36,993 nucleotides of DNA from assembly GCA_905479945.1 (NCBI GenBank), contig CAJQOP010000124.1, positions 1 through 36,993 on the forward strand, given 5' to 3'. This document shows positions 9,863 through 18,504 of this stretch, piece after piece. The notes beneath the pieces are model-generated. The model was not told the DNA's origin, did not search any database, and was given only the letters and a program-made list of their open reading frames with translations. The number at the start of each line of letters is the position of its first letter. Positions within the stretch are counted from its first letter, which is position 1. The stretch comes from an uncultured Glaciecola sp. (GTDB lineage Bacteria > Pseudomonadota > Gammaproteobacteria > Enterobacterales > Alteromonadaceae). The translations under genes were made by a program, and so were the position numbers.

Positions 9863-11305
9863 ATGTTACCTGTAGTGGCCTTAGTTGGCCGACCCAATGT
9901 TGGTAAATCAACATTATTTAATCGACTTACGAATACGCGAGATGCATTGGTCGCGGATTTTCCTGGGCTAACCCGGGATCGTAAATATGGTCCTGCGAAG
10001 TTTGAAAATCGCAATTTCATTGTAGTAGATACTGGCGGTATTACTGGCGATGAAGAAGGCATAGACGCTGTTATGGCGGAGCAGTCGCTGTTGGCTATTG
10101 ACGAAGCAGATGTGGTTTTGTTTCTTGTTGATGCTCGAGCGGGGCTTACACCGACTGATATTGGAATATCAGAACATTTGCGTAAAAAGAATAAAGCCAT
10201 GTATTTGGTTGCGAATAAAGTAGACGGCATTGATGGTGATAGTGAAACTGCCGACTTCTTCAAATTAGGGTTTGCTGAAGTTTTACAAATAGCCGCTGCA
10301 CATGGTCGTGGTGTTTCTCAATTAATGGCGCATGTATTGTCTCCATTAGAAAAATTATTCCCTGATATGGAAATAGTTGAGGAAGAATACCTTGAAGAGG
10401 AAGATGCCGACGCTAAGCTTGAACGTTTGCAGAATTCGCCAATTAAATTGGCCATCGTTGGCAAACCCAATGTGGGTAAGTCGACACTAACCAACCGCAT
10501 TTTAGGCGAAGAACGCGTAGTCGTTTTCGACTCTCCGGGCACAACAAGAGACAGTATTTTCGTTCCTATGGAGCGTGATGGTCGTGAATACATACTGATT
10601 GATACTGCAGGCGTCAGAAGGCGTAAAAATATATCAGAGACAGTTGAAAAATTTTCCATAGTAAAAACACTTCAAGCGATAGAGGAATCTAACGTTGTGC
10701 TATTGGTGATTGACGCCAGAGAAGGGATAAGTGACCAAGATTTATCCTTACTCGGTTTCATATTAAATTCAGGGCGTTCTCTTGTTATTGCAGTCAACAA
10801 ATGGGATGGGCTCAAAACCCATGTCAAAGAAGAAATCAAGCGAGAGTTAGATAGACGTTTAGGTTTTGTTGACTTTGCTCGTTTACACTTTATTTCAGCG
10901 CTACATGGTACCGGTGTAGGTCATTTGTTTGAGTCAGTTCAAGAGGCTTATAGATCAGCTACTGTGCGGATCAATACATCGATGCTTACACAGATTATGG
11001 AAATGGCGCAAGACGACCATCAACCGCCGCTTATTAACGGGCGTCGTGTCAAAATGAAGTATGCCCATGCAGGGGGGTATAATCCGCCTGTTATCGTTAT
11101 TCATGGCAACCAACTTAAAGACTTACAAGAGTCCTACAAACGCTACTTAATGAATTATTTCCGTAAAGCGTTAAAAACTATGGGCACGCCAATTCGAATC
11201 GAATTTAAAGAAAGCTCCAACCCGTTTGAAGGAAAACCAAATAAGCTTACGGTCTCGCAGGAGCGTAAGCGTAAACGATTGATGACTTTTCATAAAAAGA
11301 AGTAA
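9863..11305 (+). CDS. der: Ribosome-associated GTPase Der (EngA)
   Basis: Der is the essential 50S-subunit assembly GTPase with two tandem G domains. GD1 has GRPNVGKST near residue 10, the DFPGLTRDR switch and DTGG. GD2 has KPNVGKST near residue 200, [13 protein letters not shown] and NKWD. A KH-like C-terminal domain with a basic tail ([14 protein letters not shown]) completes it. Length is 480 residues, typical for gammaproteobacteria. A ribosome site (AAGGGCGAAAA) precedes the ATG directly after the bamB terminator. Confidence 0.98.
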   Translation: MLPVVALVGRPNVGKSTLFNRLTNTRDALVADFPGLTRDRKYGPAKFENRNFIVVDTGGITGDEEGIDAVMAEQSLLAIDEADVVLFLVDARAGLTPTDIGISEHLRKKNKAMYLVANKVDGIDGDSETADFFKLGFAEVLQIAAAHGRGVSQLMAHVLSPLEKLFPDMEIVEEEYLEEEDADAKLERLQNSPIKLAIVGKPNVGKSTLTNRILGEERVVVFDSPGTTRDSIFVPMERDGREYILIDTAGVRRRKNISETVEKFSIVKTLQAIEESNVVLLVIDAREGISDQDLSLLGFILNSGRSLVIAVNKWDGLKTHVKEEIKRELDRRLGFVDFARLHFISALHGTGVGHLFESVQEAYRSATVRINTSMLTQIMEMAQDDHQPPLINGRRVKMKYAHAGGYNPPVIVIHGNQLKDLQESYKRYLMNYFRKALKTMGTPIRIEFKESSNPFEGKPNKLTVSQERKRKRLMTFHKKK

Positions 11306-11350
11306 ATAACCTGAATTTAGGTTAAATATGATTGCGTTTATGCAAAGCGA

Positions 11351-11371
11351 TTAAGGGATTCTTTCCCTTAA
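11351..11371 (+). other. Small stem-loop before the der terminator
   Basis: TTAAGGGA (11351-11358) pairs perfectly with TCCCTTAA (11364-11371) across a 5-nt loop. It has no T run of its own and stands directly before the strong bidirectional terminator. Confidence 0.7.
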
Positions 11372-11372
11372 C

Positions 11373-11412
11373 AAAAAAGGGTTACCAACTTTAAAAGTGG
11401 TAACCCTTTTTT
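11373..11412. terminator. Bidirectional terminator shared by der and the M2 peptidase gene
   Basis: A perfect 15-bp inverted repeat pairs 11373-11387 (six As then GGGTTACCA) with 11398-11412 (TGGTAACCC then six Ts) across a 10-nt loop. The A and T runs provide a U tract on both strands. It lies between the convergent der and M2 peptidase genes, close to both stops. Confidence 0.97.
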
Positions 11413-11433
11413 ATGTTCGCAAGTTTTACATAA

Positions 11434-13260
11434 CTACCAACCGCATTGACGACTTTCATTTTGTTTATCAAGCCATACTTTTAATGGTGCAAAGTAAGCC
11501 TCTATGGCTGACGCGTCCATATCAGGTGAGCCTGTCAATGTGGTCATTGCTTCCTGCCAAGGACGACTTTTACCCATCTCAAGCATATCGTTTAAAGCAG
11601 TCCCTGCTTCTTTGCTGCCAAAAATTGAGCAGCGATGCAATGCTTCTTCACTTCCAGCAATATCGCACAAAGCTTGGTGAAATTGAAATTGCAGAATATG
11701 TGCTAAGAAATAGCGCGTATAGGATACATTCGCTGGAACATGATATTTGGCACCAGGATCAAATGCGTTCGTACTGCGTTCAATAGGAGAGGCGACACCT
11801 TGATATTTTTTACGTAAATCCCACCAAAGCTGATTGTATTTTTCAGGCGTTATTTCGCCAGCTAACACTTGCCAGCGCCATTGATCAACCATGAGACCAA
11901 ATGGTATAAAAGCAATTTTATCTAGAGCGACTTTTAACAACATACCAATGTCATTAGACTCGTCAGGTATTTCGTCAATTAATCCTATTTGTTGCAAATA
12001 GGTTGGCGTAATAGACAAGGCAATCGTATCGCCTATTGCTTCGTGGAATCCACTATTGGCAGACCCTCTATAAAGCAATGGTAGATCTTTATATGCTCGT
12101 TGATAATAATTGTGGCCGAGTTCGTGATGAATAACATTGAATTCCTCACCGGTCTTCTGAATACACATCTTGATGCGTAAATCGTCTTTTTCATCTAAGT
12201 TCCAAGCCGATGCATGACACTGCGCCTCTCTCCCTTGTGGTTTTTGAAACATGGAACGTTCCCAAAAAGTATCAGGAAGCTCTGCAAAACCTAGTGATGA
12301 AAAGAAACTTTCAGCTTGCTTTACCATGCGAATTTCATCAAAATTTTGCTCCGCAAGCGCTAGCGTCACATCAGGCACATTCATTTCTTGTTCGGGTTTC
12401 ACAAGGTCATAAACATTACCCCAGCTCTGTGCCCACATGTTGCCTAACAAATGCGCAGGAATAGGTTTATCGAGCGGCACAACATCTTCACCATAATGCT
12501 CAGATAATTCAGCACGCACATGGCAGTGCAGAGATTCATAGAAGGGTTGAACTTGTCCCCATAGGCGGTCTAACTCTTTAGGGAATTCGTCGGCTGGCAT
12601 GTCATACTTGGTGCGCCATAGCTCAGAGGTATTCGCGTAGCCCAATTCCACGGCACCTTCATTGGCAATGCTCACTTGCTCAACAAACATCTCTTTCATC
12701 GGCACCGACACTTCACGCCAACCTTTCCAAAACTCGAGCATTGTTTCGGGGTCACGGCTAACTGCCATTTCAGCACTCATTTCGGTTAATGAAAAACACT
12801 CGTTTTCATTGCGACAGTATTTTCCCGCACCGTACATTCCTGCTAAGTCCGAGCCTATGGTTGCAAGACGCTCAGCTTTGGCTGGATCAGCAGGAGGTGC
12901 CACTTCCAGTCCTGACTTTAAAAGTTCTAACTGCCTGCGTGTATCATCGTCTACGCTGACCTTGTTAAACTTAGCTGCTTCAACCGCATATTTCGCCCAC
13001 ATGACCGACAACTGCTCACTTAGATAAGCATCCACTTGAGCGTTGTCGTAATTAATATTGGTAGCATATGCCCACGAAGCATGTGAAGCAGGCTTGCCAA
13101 GCTTTTCTATATCAGCCTCTACTTTTTGTAAAAATGATTTCGCATCTTGTGCAGTTAATATTGCTGCTTGCTTGTCGGCTAAGCCGCTGTCGCCTGGTGA
13201 ACAGCTAGCACAAAGCCCGATGGCAACAGCAACTAAAATTGAGTGTTTTATTCTATTCAT
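11434..13260 (-). CDS. Peptidyl-dipeptidase A family (M2) zinc metallopeptidase, lipoprotein
   Basis: The 608-residue product has a lipoprotein signal (VAVAIGLCASC) and the M2 zinc site: HHELGH near residue 378 (HExxH) with the third ligand glutamate downstream in FHEAIGD. FNVIHHELGHNYYQ and SGFHEAIGDTIALS are characteristic of angiotensin-converting-enzyme-like enzymes, which remove C-terminal dipeptides. It is expected on the periplasmic side of a membrane, acting on peptides. It is convergent with der, shares its terminator, and has no operon partner; its physiological substrate cannot be read from sequence. Confidence 0.93.
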   Translation of the reverse strand: MNRIKHSILVAVAIGLCASCSPGDSGLADKQAAILTAQDAKSFLQKVEADIEKLGKPASHASWAYATNINYDNAQVDAYLSEQLSVMWAKYAVEAAKFNKVSVDDDTRRQLELLKSGLEVAPPADPAKAERLATIGSDLAGMYGAGKYCRNENECFSLTEMSAEMAVSRDPETMLEFWKGWREVSVPMKEMFVEQVSIANEGAVELGYANTSELWRTKYDMPADEFPKELDRLWGQVQPFYESLHCHVRAELSEHYGEDVVPLDKPIPAHLLGNMWAQSWGNVYDLVKPEQEMNVPDVTLALAEQNFDEIRMVKQAESFFSSLGFAELPDTFWERSMFQKPQGREAQCHASAWNLDEKDDLRIKMCIQKTGEEFNVIHHELGHNYYQRAYKDLPLLYRGSANSGFHEAIGDTIALSITPTYLQQIGLIDEIPDESNDIGMLLKVALDKIAFIPFGLMVDQWRWQVLAGEITPEKYNQLWWDLRKKYQGVASPIERSTNAFDPGAKYHVPANVSYTRYFLAHILQFQFHQALCDIAGSEEALHRCSIFGSKEAGTALNDMLEMGKSRPWQEAMTTLTGSPDMDASAIEAYFAPLKVWLDKQNESRQCGW

Positions 13261-13503
13261 ATTATTATTCTTCTATGGTTAACACTGCTTTAACAAAGGC
13301 AGACACTCTAGCGCCATTCTCTAGGAATGTAAAAACTCATGGACATTAGTTCGTTTTTGAAGCGAATATATTGATCATCGAACTGTAATATTTGCGCCGT
13401 AATTTACAAAACTAGCTGGAAGTACAGTTTAGCTTTCTTGCCAAAGCACTTATTCTGAACATGAGAGCAATAATGTATCTCAATTAAGAACAAGGAAATT
13501 GAT

Positions 13504-13653
13504 ATGGAAATCAAATTACTTAGTGAAAAGGAAGTTAATCAAGTGTCTGGCGGAGTTTTTATTTTTCTAACTAACGTCGCCACGGTTGCGTCTCTCATGT
13601 ATTTTGCAGATGAGATTTATCAAGGTTACAAAGACCACAGAGTAGAGGGCTAA
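13504..13653 (+). CDS. Double-glycine-leader peptide 1 (bacteriocin-like, 49 aa)
   Basis: The small gene begins at an ATG preceded by AAGGAAATTGAT. Its first 17 residues (MEIKLLSEKEVNQVSGG) form a typical double-glycine leader of the kind cut and exported by peptidase-containing ABC transporters. The predicted mature part is about 32 residues: a hydrophobic stretch (VFIFLTNVATVASLMYFA) then a charged tail. The stop (TAA 13651-13653) is one base before the ATG of the second peptide, so the two are coupled. No dedicated transporter gene is nearby. Function as a bacteriocin is inference; a signalling peptide is possible. Confidence 0.75.
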   Translation: MEIKLLSEKEVNQVSGGVFIFLTNVATVASLMYFADEIYQGYKDHRVEG

Positions 13654-13654
13654 A

Positions 13655-13837
13655 ATGAAAAACCTCGATGAAAGCGAAATTAAATTTGTATCAGGTGGGC
13701 ATGATGATGGCAATGGAAGCGATCATGTTGATGAGGGTTTTTGGTATCGTGTTGGTGAATTTTTTGCAACGCAAGCTAATGTAAACGATGCAATTTATCA
13801 ACAATATGGAAATACTAATCAGAATCATATGTGGTAG
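13655..13837 (+). CDS. Double-glycine-leader peptide 2 (bacteriocin-like, 60 aa)
   Basis: The leader MKNLDESEIKFVSGG has the same E-x2/3-VSGG ending as the preceding peptide. The predicted mature part of 45 residues starts Gly/Asp/His-rich (HDDGNGSDHVDEG), then has an aromatic amphipathic stretch (FWYRVGEFFATQ) and an Asn/Gln-rich end. GAGG lies just upstream of the ATG. The arrangement of two adjacent leader peptides resembles two-peptide (class IIb) systems, but no GxxxG motif is evident in either mature part, so this is only an analogy. Confidence 0.75.
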   Translation: MKNLDESEIKFVSGGHDDGNGSDHVDEGFWYRVGEFFATQANVNDAIYQQYGNTNQNHMW

Positions 13838-13844
13838 GTCTTGG

Positions 13845-13870
13845 TGCGTCAATCTGGTCTGATTGGCGTA
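13845..13870 (+). other. Stem-loop between peptide 2 and the membrane protein
   Basis: TGCGTCAATC (13845-13854) pairs with GATTGGCGTA (13861-13870), 10 bp with two G-U pairs and a 6-nt loop, followed by TTTAAAAAAT. It could attenuate transcription into the next gene or stabilise the peptide mRNA. Confidence 0.55.
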
Positions 13871-13901
13871 TTTAAAAAATAACTAAATACAGGGAAGTAA
13901 T

Positions 13902-14102
13902 ATGTTTGAAGTTTTGAAGGGTAAAGCACATCTATTTATCGCGTTTGTTAGTTTCTTGATTCTAGCTGATGTTATTCACGATTGGTTTGTTCTAGGTGTT
14001 CATGTTGTTAGTAATCCTTCCTTCCAAACATTCTTATTGTTTGTGATTCTATTTGCCATTGTGCATGCCAAACAAGCGGTTTTGTATGGCTTTGAAAAAT
14101 AG
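13902..14102 (+). CDS. Small two-helix membrane protein, candidate immunity protein
   Basis: The 66-residue protein has two hydrophobic segments, about residues 10-27 (HLFIAFVSFLILADVI) and 42-60 (FQTFLLFVILFAIVHA), and a good ribosome site (GGGAAG). It is co-directional and 64 nt after the second double-glycine peptide. Small integral membrane proteins at this position are often immunity proteins for membrane-active bacteriocins. No family is recognised, so the role is inferred from position and topology only. Confidence 0.65.
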   Translation: MFEVLKGKAHLFIAFVSFLILADVIHDWFVLGVHVVSNPSFQTFLLFVILFAIVHAKQAVLYGFEK

Positions 14103-14128
14103 CTTATACCGAATATTCCATCTGTTTT

Positions 14129-15298
14129 TTATGGAGCTACTTTGCTTACCCATGCGGCATTTTTTGCCGCAGAAACGGGCTCTCTCATTTGTTGCATTAA
14201 TGAAGATGCGGCAGGAACTTGAATTGCTACAATAGCTTGAGCTATCAAAGTGTCAGTAATTCTTGCAGGTACATTGGCGCTGAATTTAACTACTTTGTCA
14301 TTTTTTACAAAAATATATTGAGTTGCAAACATTGGATCTGATTTAGTTTGTAAACTTGCTTCGAAAGCAAATATTTGAGTACCATTTATGCTTTCCAATT
14401 CGTAAATATCAGTCATAGTTAATGCAGCTTCGCCAAGTGATTGACTAATCGTTTGGATGTCGTTCTGTTCACGTAAAAGCTCATTTCGACTTTCGGCAGC
14501 AATTGAATCACTAGTTTTAAGTGGGTAAACATAGATGTCAAAAACGGCGAGCTCAAAGTCTTTGTGAATATAGCGCGATAGCATACCCTTCATTGGGTCC
14601 TTGTATAAATGCTGGCGAGACAGTTCAAAGTCACCAATGCGACTTGGTACTTTTAGTTCTTTTTGGTAATCGCTGGCGCCTAAAAATTGATATAAATACT
14701 TAGCATCGAATAATTCCGCCGTTAATGCTTTCTTTGTCCATTGGCTCAATAAGCTAATAGTAGCGTGAGAAATATCTTCTCTACTTTGTGTGGCACTTAA
14801 CACAAGCGATAGCTTTACATCGTCAATACTTATTCCACGCCATTGCGTTGATACCTCTAGTATAAGTTCTCGCTTAGGAGTGCTGTTCACAGTTGTTCTG
14901 AGCATTGCGCTACCGATAAGAACTTCATAGTCATTATCATCAAGTGCGACGCTTATTGCGCCAGAGGTATCGGCTGTAATTATGGAATTCAACAGTTCTT
15001 TTTGTGAAACAACATTAAGCGCACAAGATAGAGCGTTATTAGTTTTGCAAGAAGACTTTAATTCATCACTAAGCTCAGCGGCATATATATTAATGCTTGA
15101 TGATAAGTTTGTCTTACCGGTTTCAGAGTCAACTGATGATATGGTGTCAGCATTAACGTTTACGGGCATTATAATAAGGACAAAGAACGCAAGGAAGTAA
15201 AAACAAAGGTCGACATAACTTAAGAGTTTTAATTGTTTTGTAATTACTGCTTTCTTTGCATTAAAATAGCCAGCTTGATTTTCGGTCATCCTTGGCAT
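14129..15298 (-). CDS. Exported protein of unknown function (389 aa)
   Basis: I do not recognise the family. Residues of about 23-50 are a hydrophobic signal or anchor (YVDLCFYFLAFFVLIIMPVNVNA), placing the rest in the periplasm. The remainder is mixed alpha/beta with no obvious catalytic motif; two cysteines near residues 82 and 91 could form a disulfide. The start ATG follows AGGGAATAGAA. It converges on the double-glycine peptide operon with a 26-nt gap, so linkage to that system is possible but unsupported. A perfect hairpin (14153-14159 with 14165-14171) lies within its last codons. Confidence 0.7.
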   Translation of the reverse strand: MPRMTENQAGYFNAKKAVITKQLKLLSYVDLCFYFLAFFVLIIMPVNVNADTISSVDSETGKTNLSSSINIYAAELSDELKSSCKTNNALSCALNVVSQKELLNSIITADTSGAISVALDDNDYEVLIGSAMLRTTVNSTPKRELILEVSTQWRGISIDDVKLSLVLSATQSREDISHATISLLSQWTKKALTAELFDAKYLYQFLGASDYQKELKVPSRIGDFELSRQHLYKDPMKGMLSRYIHKDFELAVFDIYVYPLKTSDSIAAESRNELLREQNDIQTISQSLGEAALTMTDIYELESINGTQIFAFEASLQTKSDPMFATQYIFVKNDKVVKFSANVPARITDTLIAQAIVAIQVPAASSLMQQMREPVSAAKNAAWVSKVAP

Positions 15299-15499
15299 TT
15301 CTATTCCCTGTTATTTAATTGAATACTTAAAATGACCTCTTCAAAAACGCTATTTTGTTCATTGTTGCGATATTTGAGTGTGTCTATATTTCCCTAGGTT
15401 AACAGATAGATAAGAAGATAAAAAGTAAATAAAATATAAAGAAATCAAGTGCCTGAGTATGTATTGTGTGTCGCATATGTCGTCTAGATATGTACTGAT

Positions 15500-16855
15500 T
15501 TAGCTACCTGCAGCGGTGATTTTTTCAACTTTTGTTATTACTTTTCCGTCGCTCACACGAGTTTCAACTACGTCTCCTATTTCTAGTTGAGTAATTGAAC
15601 GAATAACTTTATCGTTTTTAAATGCGATGCTGTAACCGCGCGATAAAGTAGAAAGTGGGCTCACTGAATTCAAAATGTCCGCAATACGCTGCAGTTGATA
15701 TCGTTTATCTGATAGCTGGCGCTGCTGCGATGCTTGCAATTGTTGAGTGAGTTGAGCCAAACGCTGCTGATTGCTCGTAATTTTGTTGCTGGGTGATATG
15801 TGCTCCAAGCGCAAGCGCAAGTTTTCCTGATTGCCGGATGTTCTATTCAATTTATCGTTGATTGACTGCGTTAAGCGCATTATCAAGTTATCAGCATGCT
15901 GATTAGATTGTCGTATTTGCACTGCTGGGTGTACGTTTGCCAGACGGGATGACAGCAACTGCATTGTATATTCATGCTGCGTAAGCTGCTGCATGAATAC
16001 GTGCATTAGCCTTTGCTGTTGCTGTTGAATGTGCTTTTCGAGTTGGCTCTTATCTGTGCTAACTAATTCCGCGGCAGCGGACGGTGTTGGTGCGCGCATA
16101 TCTGCAACATAATCGGCAATAGTCACATCCACTTCATGCCCAACAGCAGAAACAATGGGTAGTGTCGATTCAGAAATAGCATAGGCAACAATTTCTTCAT
16201 TAAACGCCCACAAGTCCTCCAATGAACCTCCGCCACGCCCAATAATTAATAAATCAACTTCATCGCGTTTATTTGCAATGTGAATTTGATTAGCAATGCT
16301 TTGAGCAGCCTTTTCACCCTGCACTAAACTGGGATAAATAATTACTTCTATACTTGGGTTCCGACGCTTGAGAACGTGCAGTATATCGTGAATGGCTGCA
16401 CCTGTAGGGGATGTAACCACGCCTAGACGCTTCAAATTTTTTGGCAAGGGCTGCTTTGCATCCATGGCAAACAAACCTTCGGCTGAGAGCTTTGCCTTTA
16501 GTGCCTCATAAGCCTGCTTTAGCTGACCTAGTCCTTCGGGTTCCATATGCTCAGCAATGAGCTGATAATCGCCTCTAGCCTCATATAAGCTAAGGCTTCC
16601 GCACACTACAACTTTGTCACCGGCTTTAGGTGAAAATTTAACGCTTCTGTTAGCACCTTTAAACATAGCTGATTTAATTTGAGCTTTACTATCTTTTAAG
16701 GTGAAATACCAATGACCAGATGCCGCAGCAACAAAATTCGAGAGTTCACCCGACACCCATACTTGACCAATTTCTGACTCTAAAACTTGCCGAGCAAGAC
16801 GATTTAATCGTGTAACGGATATAATACTTGGTTGTTTTGGTGCGTTAGAAAACAT
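15500..16855 (-). CDS. xseA: Exodeoxyribonuclease VII large subunit
   Basis: XseA with XseB degrades single-stranded DNA. The 451-residue product has an N-terminal OB-fold (QVWVSGELSNFVAAASGHWYF) and the catalytic-domain blocks VVTSPTGAAIHDILHVLKRR, LIIGRGGGSLEDLWAFNEE and SAVGHEVDVTIADYVADMRAPTPSAAAE. A long coiled-coil region rich in Gln follows, then the C-terminal SPLSTLSRGYSI motif. It is divergent from guaB across a 104-bp spacer, the normal gammaproteobacterial arrangement. Confidence 0.97.
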   Translation of the reverse strand: MFSNAPKQPSIISVTRLNRLARQVLESEIGQVWVSGELSNFVAAASGHWYFTLKDSKAQIKSAMFKGANRSVKFSPKAGDKVVVCGSLSLYEARGDYQLIAEHMEPEGLGQLKQAYEALKAKLSAEGLFAMDAKQPLPKNLKRLGVVTSPTGAAIHDILHVLKRRNPSIEVIIYPSLVQGEKAAQSIANQIHIANKRDEVDLLIIGRGGGSLEDLWAFNEEIVAYAISESTLPIVSAVGHEVDVTIADYVADMRAPTPSAAAELVSTDKSQLEKHIQQQQQRLMHVFMQQLTQHEYTMQLLSSRLANVHPAVQIRQSNQHADNLIMRLTQSINDKLNRTSGNQENLRLRLEHISPSNKITSNQQRLAQLTQQLQASQQRQLSDKRYQLQRIADILNSVSPLSTLSRGYSIAFKNDKVIRSITQLEIGDVVETRVSDGKVITKVEKITAAGS

Positions 16856-16892
16856 TAATTTGAATTATTGTTAAATTGTTTGCGAATTGTAG

Positions 16893-16921
16893 TTTACCTA
16901 AATCTAAAAAAACACTATAAT
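16893..16921 (+). promoter_or_regulatory. guaBA promoter with GC-rich discriminator
   Basis: TTTACC at 16893-16898, a 17-bp spacer and a perfect TATAAT at 16916-16921 make a good sigma-70 promoter. CTCGCCGC follows the -10 box, a GC-rich discriminator like that of the E. coli guaBA promoter, which is under growth-rate and stringent control. Confidence 0.7.
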
Positions 16922-16959
16922 CTCGCCGCAATTAGCCACTGCCTTAAGGTGTTATTTGC

Positions 16960-18429
16960 ATGTTACGAATTACTAAAGAAGCGTTAACTTTTGACGACGT
17001 TTTACTTGTTCCCGGTCACTCGACTATTTTACCCCACACAGCCGACTTAAAAACTCGCTTAACCCGCGGCGTTACTCTAAATATGCCGCTCATTTCAGCC
17101 GCTATGGATACGGTAACTGAAGCGCGTTTGGCTATTGCTTTAGCGCAAGAAGGTGGCATCGGGTTTATTCACAAAAATATGACAGCTGAAAATCAAGCCG
17201 CTCACGTGCTTCAAGTTAAGAAGTATGAAAGTGGGGTTGTTTCTGATCCTGTTACTGTGAGCAAAGATGCCACTATTGGGAATACCAAAGCCTTGAGTAA
17301 GCAATTAGGCTATTCTGGATTCCCGGTTGTTGATGAAGAGAATAATCTAATTGGTTTGGTAACAGGGCGTGATTTACGCTTTGAAAATCGCTTGGATCAG
17401 CCGATTAGCAAAGTCATGACTCCGAAAGAAAAGTTAGTGACGGTAAAAGAAGATACCAACCCAGATGTGGTCATGGATTTAATGCATGAACACCGCATTG
17501 AAAAAATTCTTGTAGTCGACAACGCGTTTAAACTCACGGGCTTGATTACCGTAAAAGATTTCCAAAAAGCTAAGAGCAAACCAAATGCATGTAAAGACGC
17601 CTTAGGTCGTTTGCGTGTAGGTGCTGCTGTGAGTGTCGGACCTGGCACTGATGAGCGCATTGAGTTATTGGTGAATGCTGGAGTGGATGTATTGTTAATC
17701 GATACTTCTCATGGACATTCTCAAGGCGTTTTAGATCGCGTTAAGAAAGTACGTACTGAATATCCAAACATTCAAATTATTGCGGGTAACGTGGCAACGG
17801 GCGAGGGCGCAAAAGCGCTCGCTGATGCAGGTGCTGATGCTGTTAAAGTCGGCATAGGCCCAGGTTCAATTTGCACTACGCGTATCGTTACCGGCTGCGG
17901 CGTGCCGCAAATTACGGCTGTTTCTGATGCCGTTGATGCTTTAAAGGGCACCGATATTCCCGTGATTGCTGATGGTGGCATTCGTTTTTCTGGTGATATT
18001 GCTAAAGCATTGGCAGCGGGTGCAAGTTGCGTCATGGTAGGTAGCTTGTTGGCAGGGACTGAAGAAGCCCCTGGCGAAGTTGAACTGTATCAAGGTCGCT
18101 ATTACAAATCATATCGTGGTATGGGCTCCATCGGCGCGATGAATCAAAGTAATGGTTCATCCGACAGATATTTCCAAGATAGTAGTAATGCCGAGAAGCT
18201 GGTACCAGAAGGTATCGAAGGTCGTGTTGCCTACAAAGGTCCAATTTCAACAATCATTCACCAACAGTTAGGCGGATTGCGCTCAGCAATGGGCTTGACT
18301 GGTTGCGCAACTATTGAAGAATTACGCACAAAACCTCAGTTCGTGAAAGTAACCGCTGCAGGAATGGGCGAATCTCATGTGCATGACGTCAGCATTACGA
18401 AAGAAGCACCCAACTACCGTTTAGGGTAA
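16960..18429 (+). CDS. guaB: Inosine-5'-monophosphate dehydrogenase
   Basis: GuaB oxidises IMP to XMP with NAD, the committed step to GMP. The catalytic cysteine is C305 in GPGSICTTR; the substrate loop [25 protein letters not shown] and the flap [10 protein letters not shown] are present. Two CBS domains lie at about residues 93-205. Length is 489 residues, normal. AAGGTG precedes the ATG. guaA follows as the second gene of the operon. Confidence 0.98.
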   Translation: MLRITKEALTFDDVLLVPGHSTILPHTADLKTRLTRGVTLNMPLISAAMDTVTEARLAIALAQEGGIGFIHKNMTAENQAAHVLQVKKYESGVVSDPVTVSKDATIGNTKALSKQLGYSGFPVVDEENNLIGLVTGRDLRFENRLDQPISKVMTPKEKLVTVKEDTNPDVVMDLMHEHRIEKILVVDNAFKLTGLITVKDFQKAKSKPNACKDALGRLRVGAAVSVGPGTDERIELLVNAGVDVLLIDTSHGHSQGVLDRVKKVRTEYPNIQIIAGNVATGEGAKALADAGADAVKVGIGPGSICTTRIVTGCGVPQITAVSDAVDALKGTDIPVIADGGIRFSGDIAKALAAGASCVMVGSLLAGTEEAPGEVELYQGRYYKSYRGMGSIGAMNQSNGSSDRYFQDSSNAEKLVPEGIEGRVAYKGPISTIIHQQLGGLRSAMGLTGCATIEELRTKPQFVKVTAAGMGESHVHDVSITKEAPNYRLG

Positions 18430-18444
18430 TCCAAAAACGATCCC

Positions 18445-18480
18445 AAAGGGCTAGTACGAAATTTATCGTGTTAGTCCTTT
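18445..18480 (+). other. Intercistronic hairpin between guaB and guaA
   Basis: Positions 18445-18459 pair with 18466-18480 over 15 bp with three G-U pairs and a 6-nt loop. The following bases (ATCATTTTATATTT) are only loosely T-rich. It could be a leaky terminator or an mRNA-stability element that lowers guaA relative to guaB. Confidence 0.65.
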
Positions 18481-18504
18481 ATCATTTTATATTTAGGTAA
18501 AACA

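Noticed and set aside
9850..10263. 137-aa - strand frame over der
   Set aside because: Antisense shadow of the first G domain of der; Ser/Arg-rich low-complexity translation typical of a shadow.
11397..11786. 129-aa + strand frame starting in the der terminator
   Set aside because: It lies antisense inside the 3' end of the M2 peptidase gene, which has clear zinc motifs; the frame has no recognisable features.
14153..14171. TGCGGCA/TGCCGCA hairpin as a terminator of the membrane protein gene
   Set aside because: The stem is perfect but has no T run after it on either strand and falls in the coding end (AAKNAA) of the opposite gene; termination cannot be claimed.
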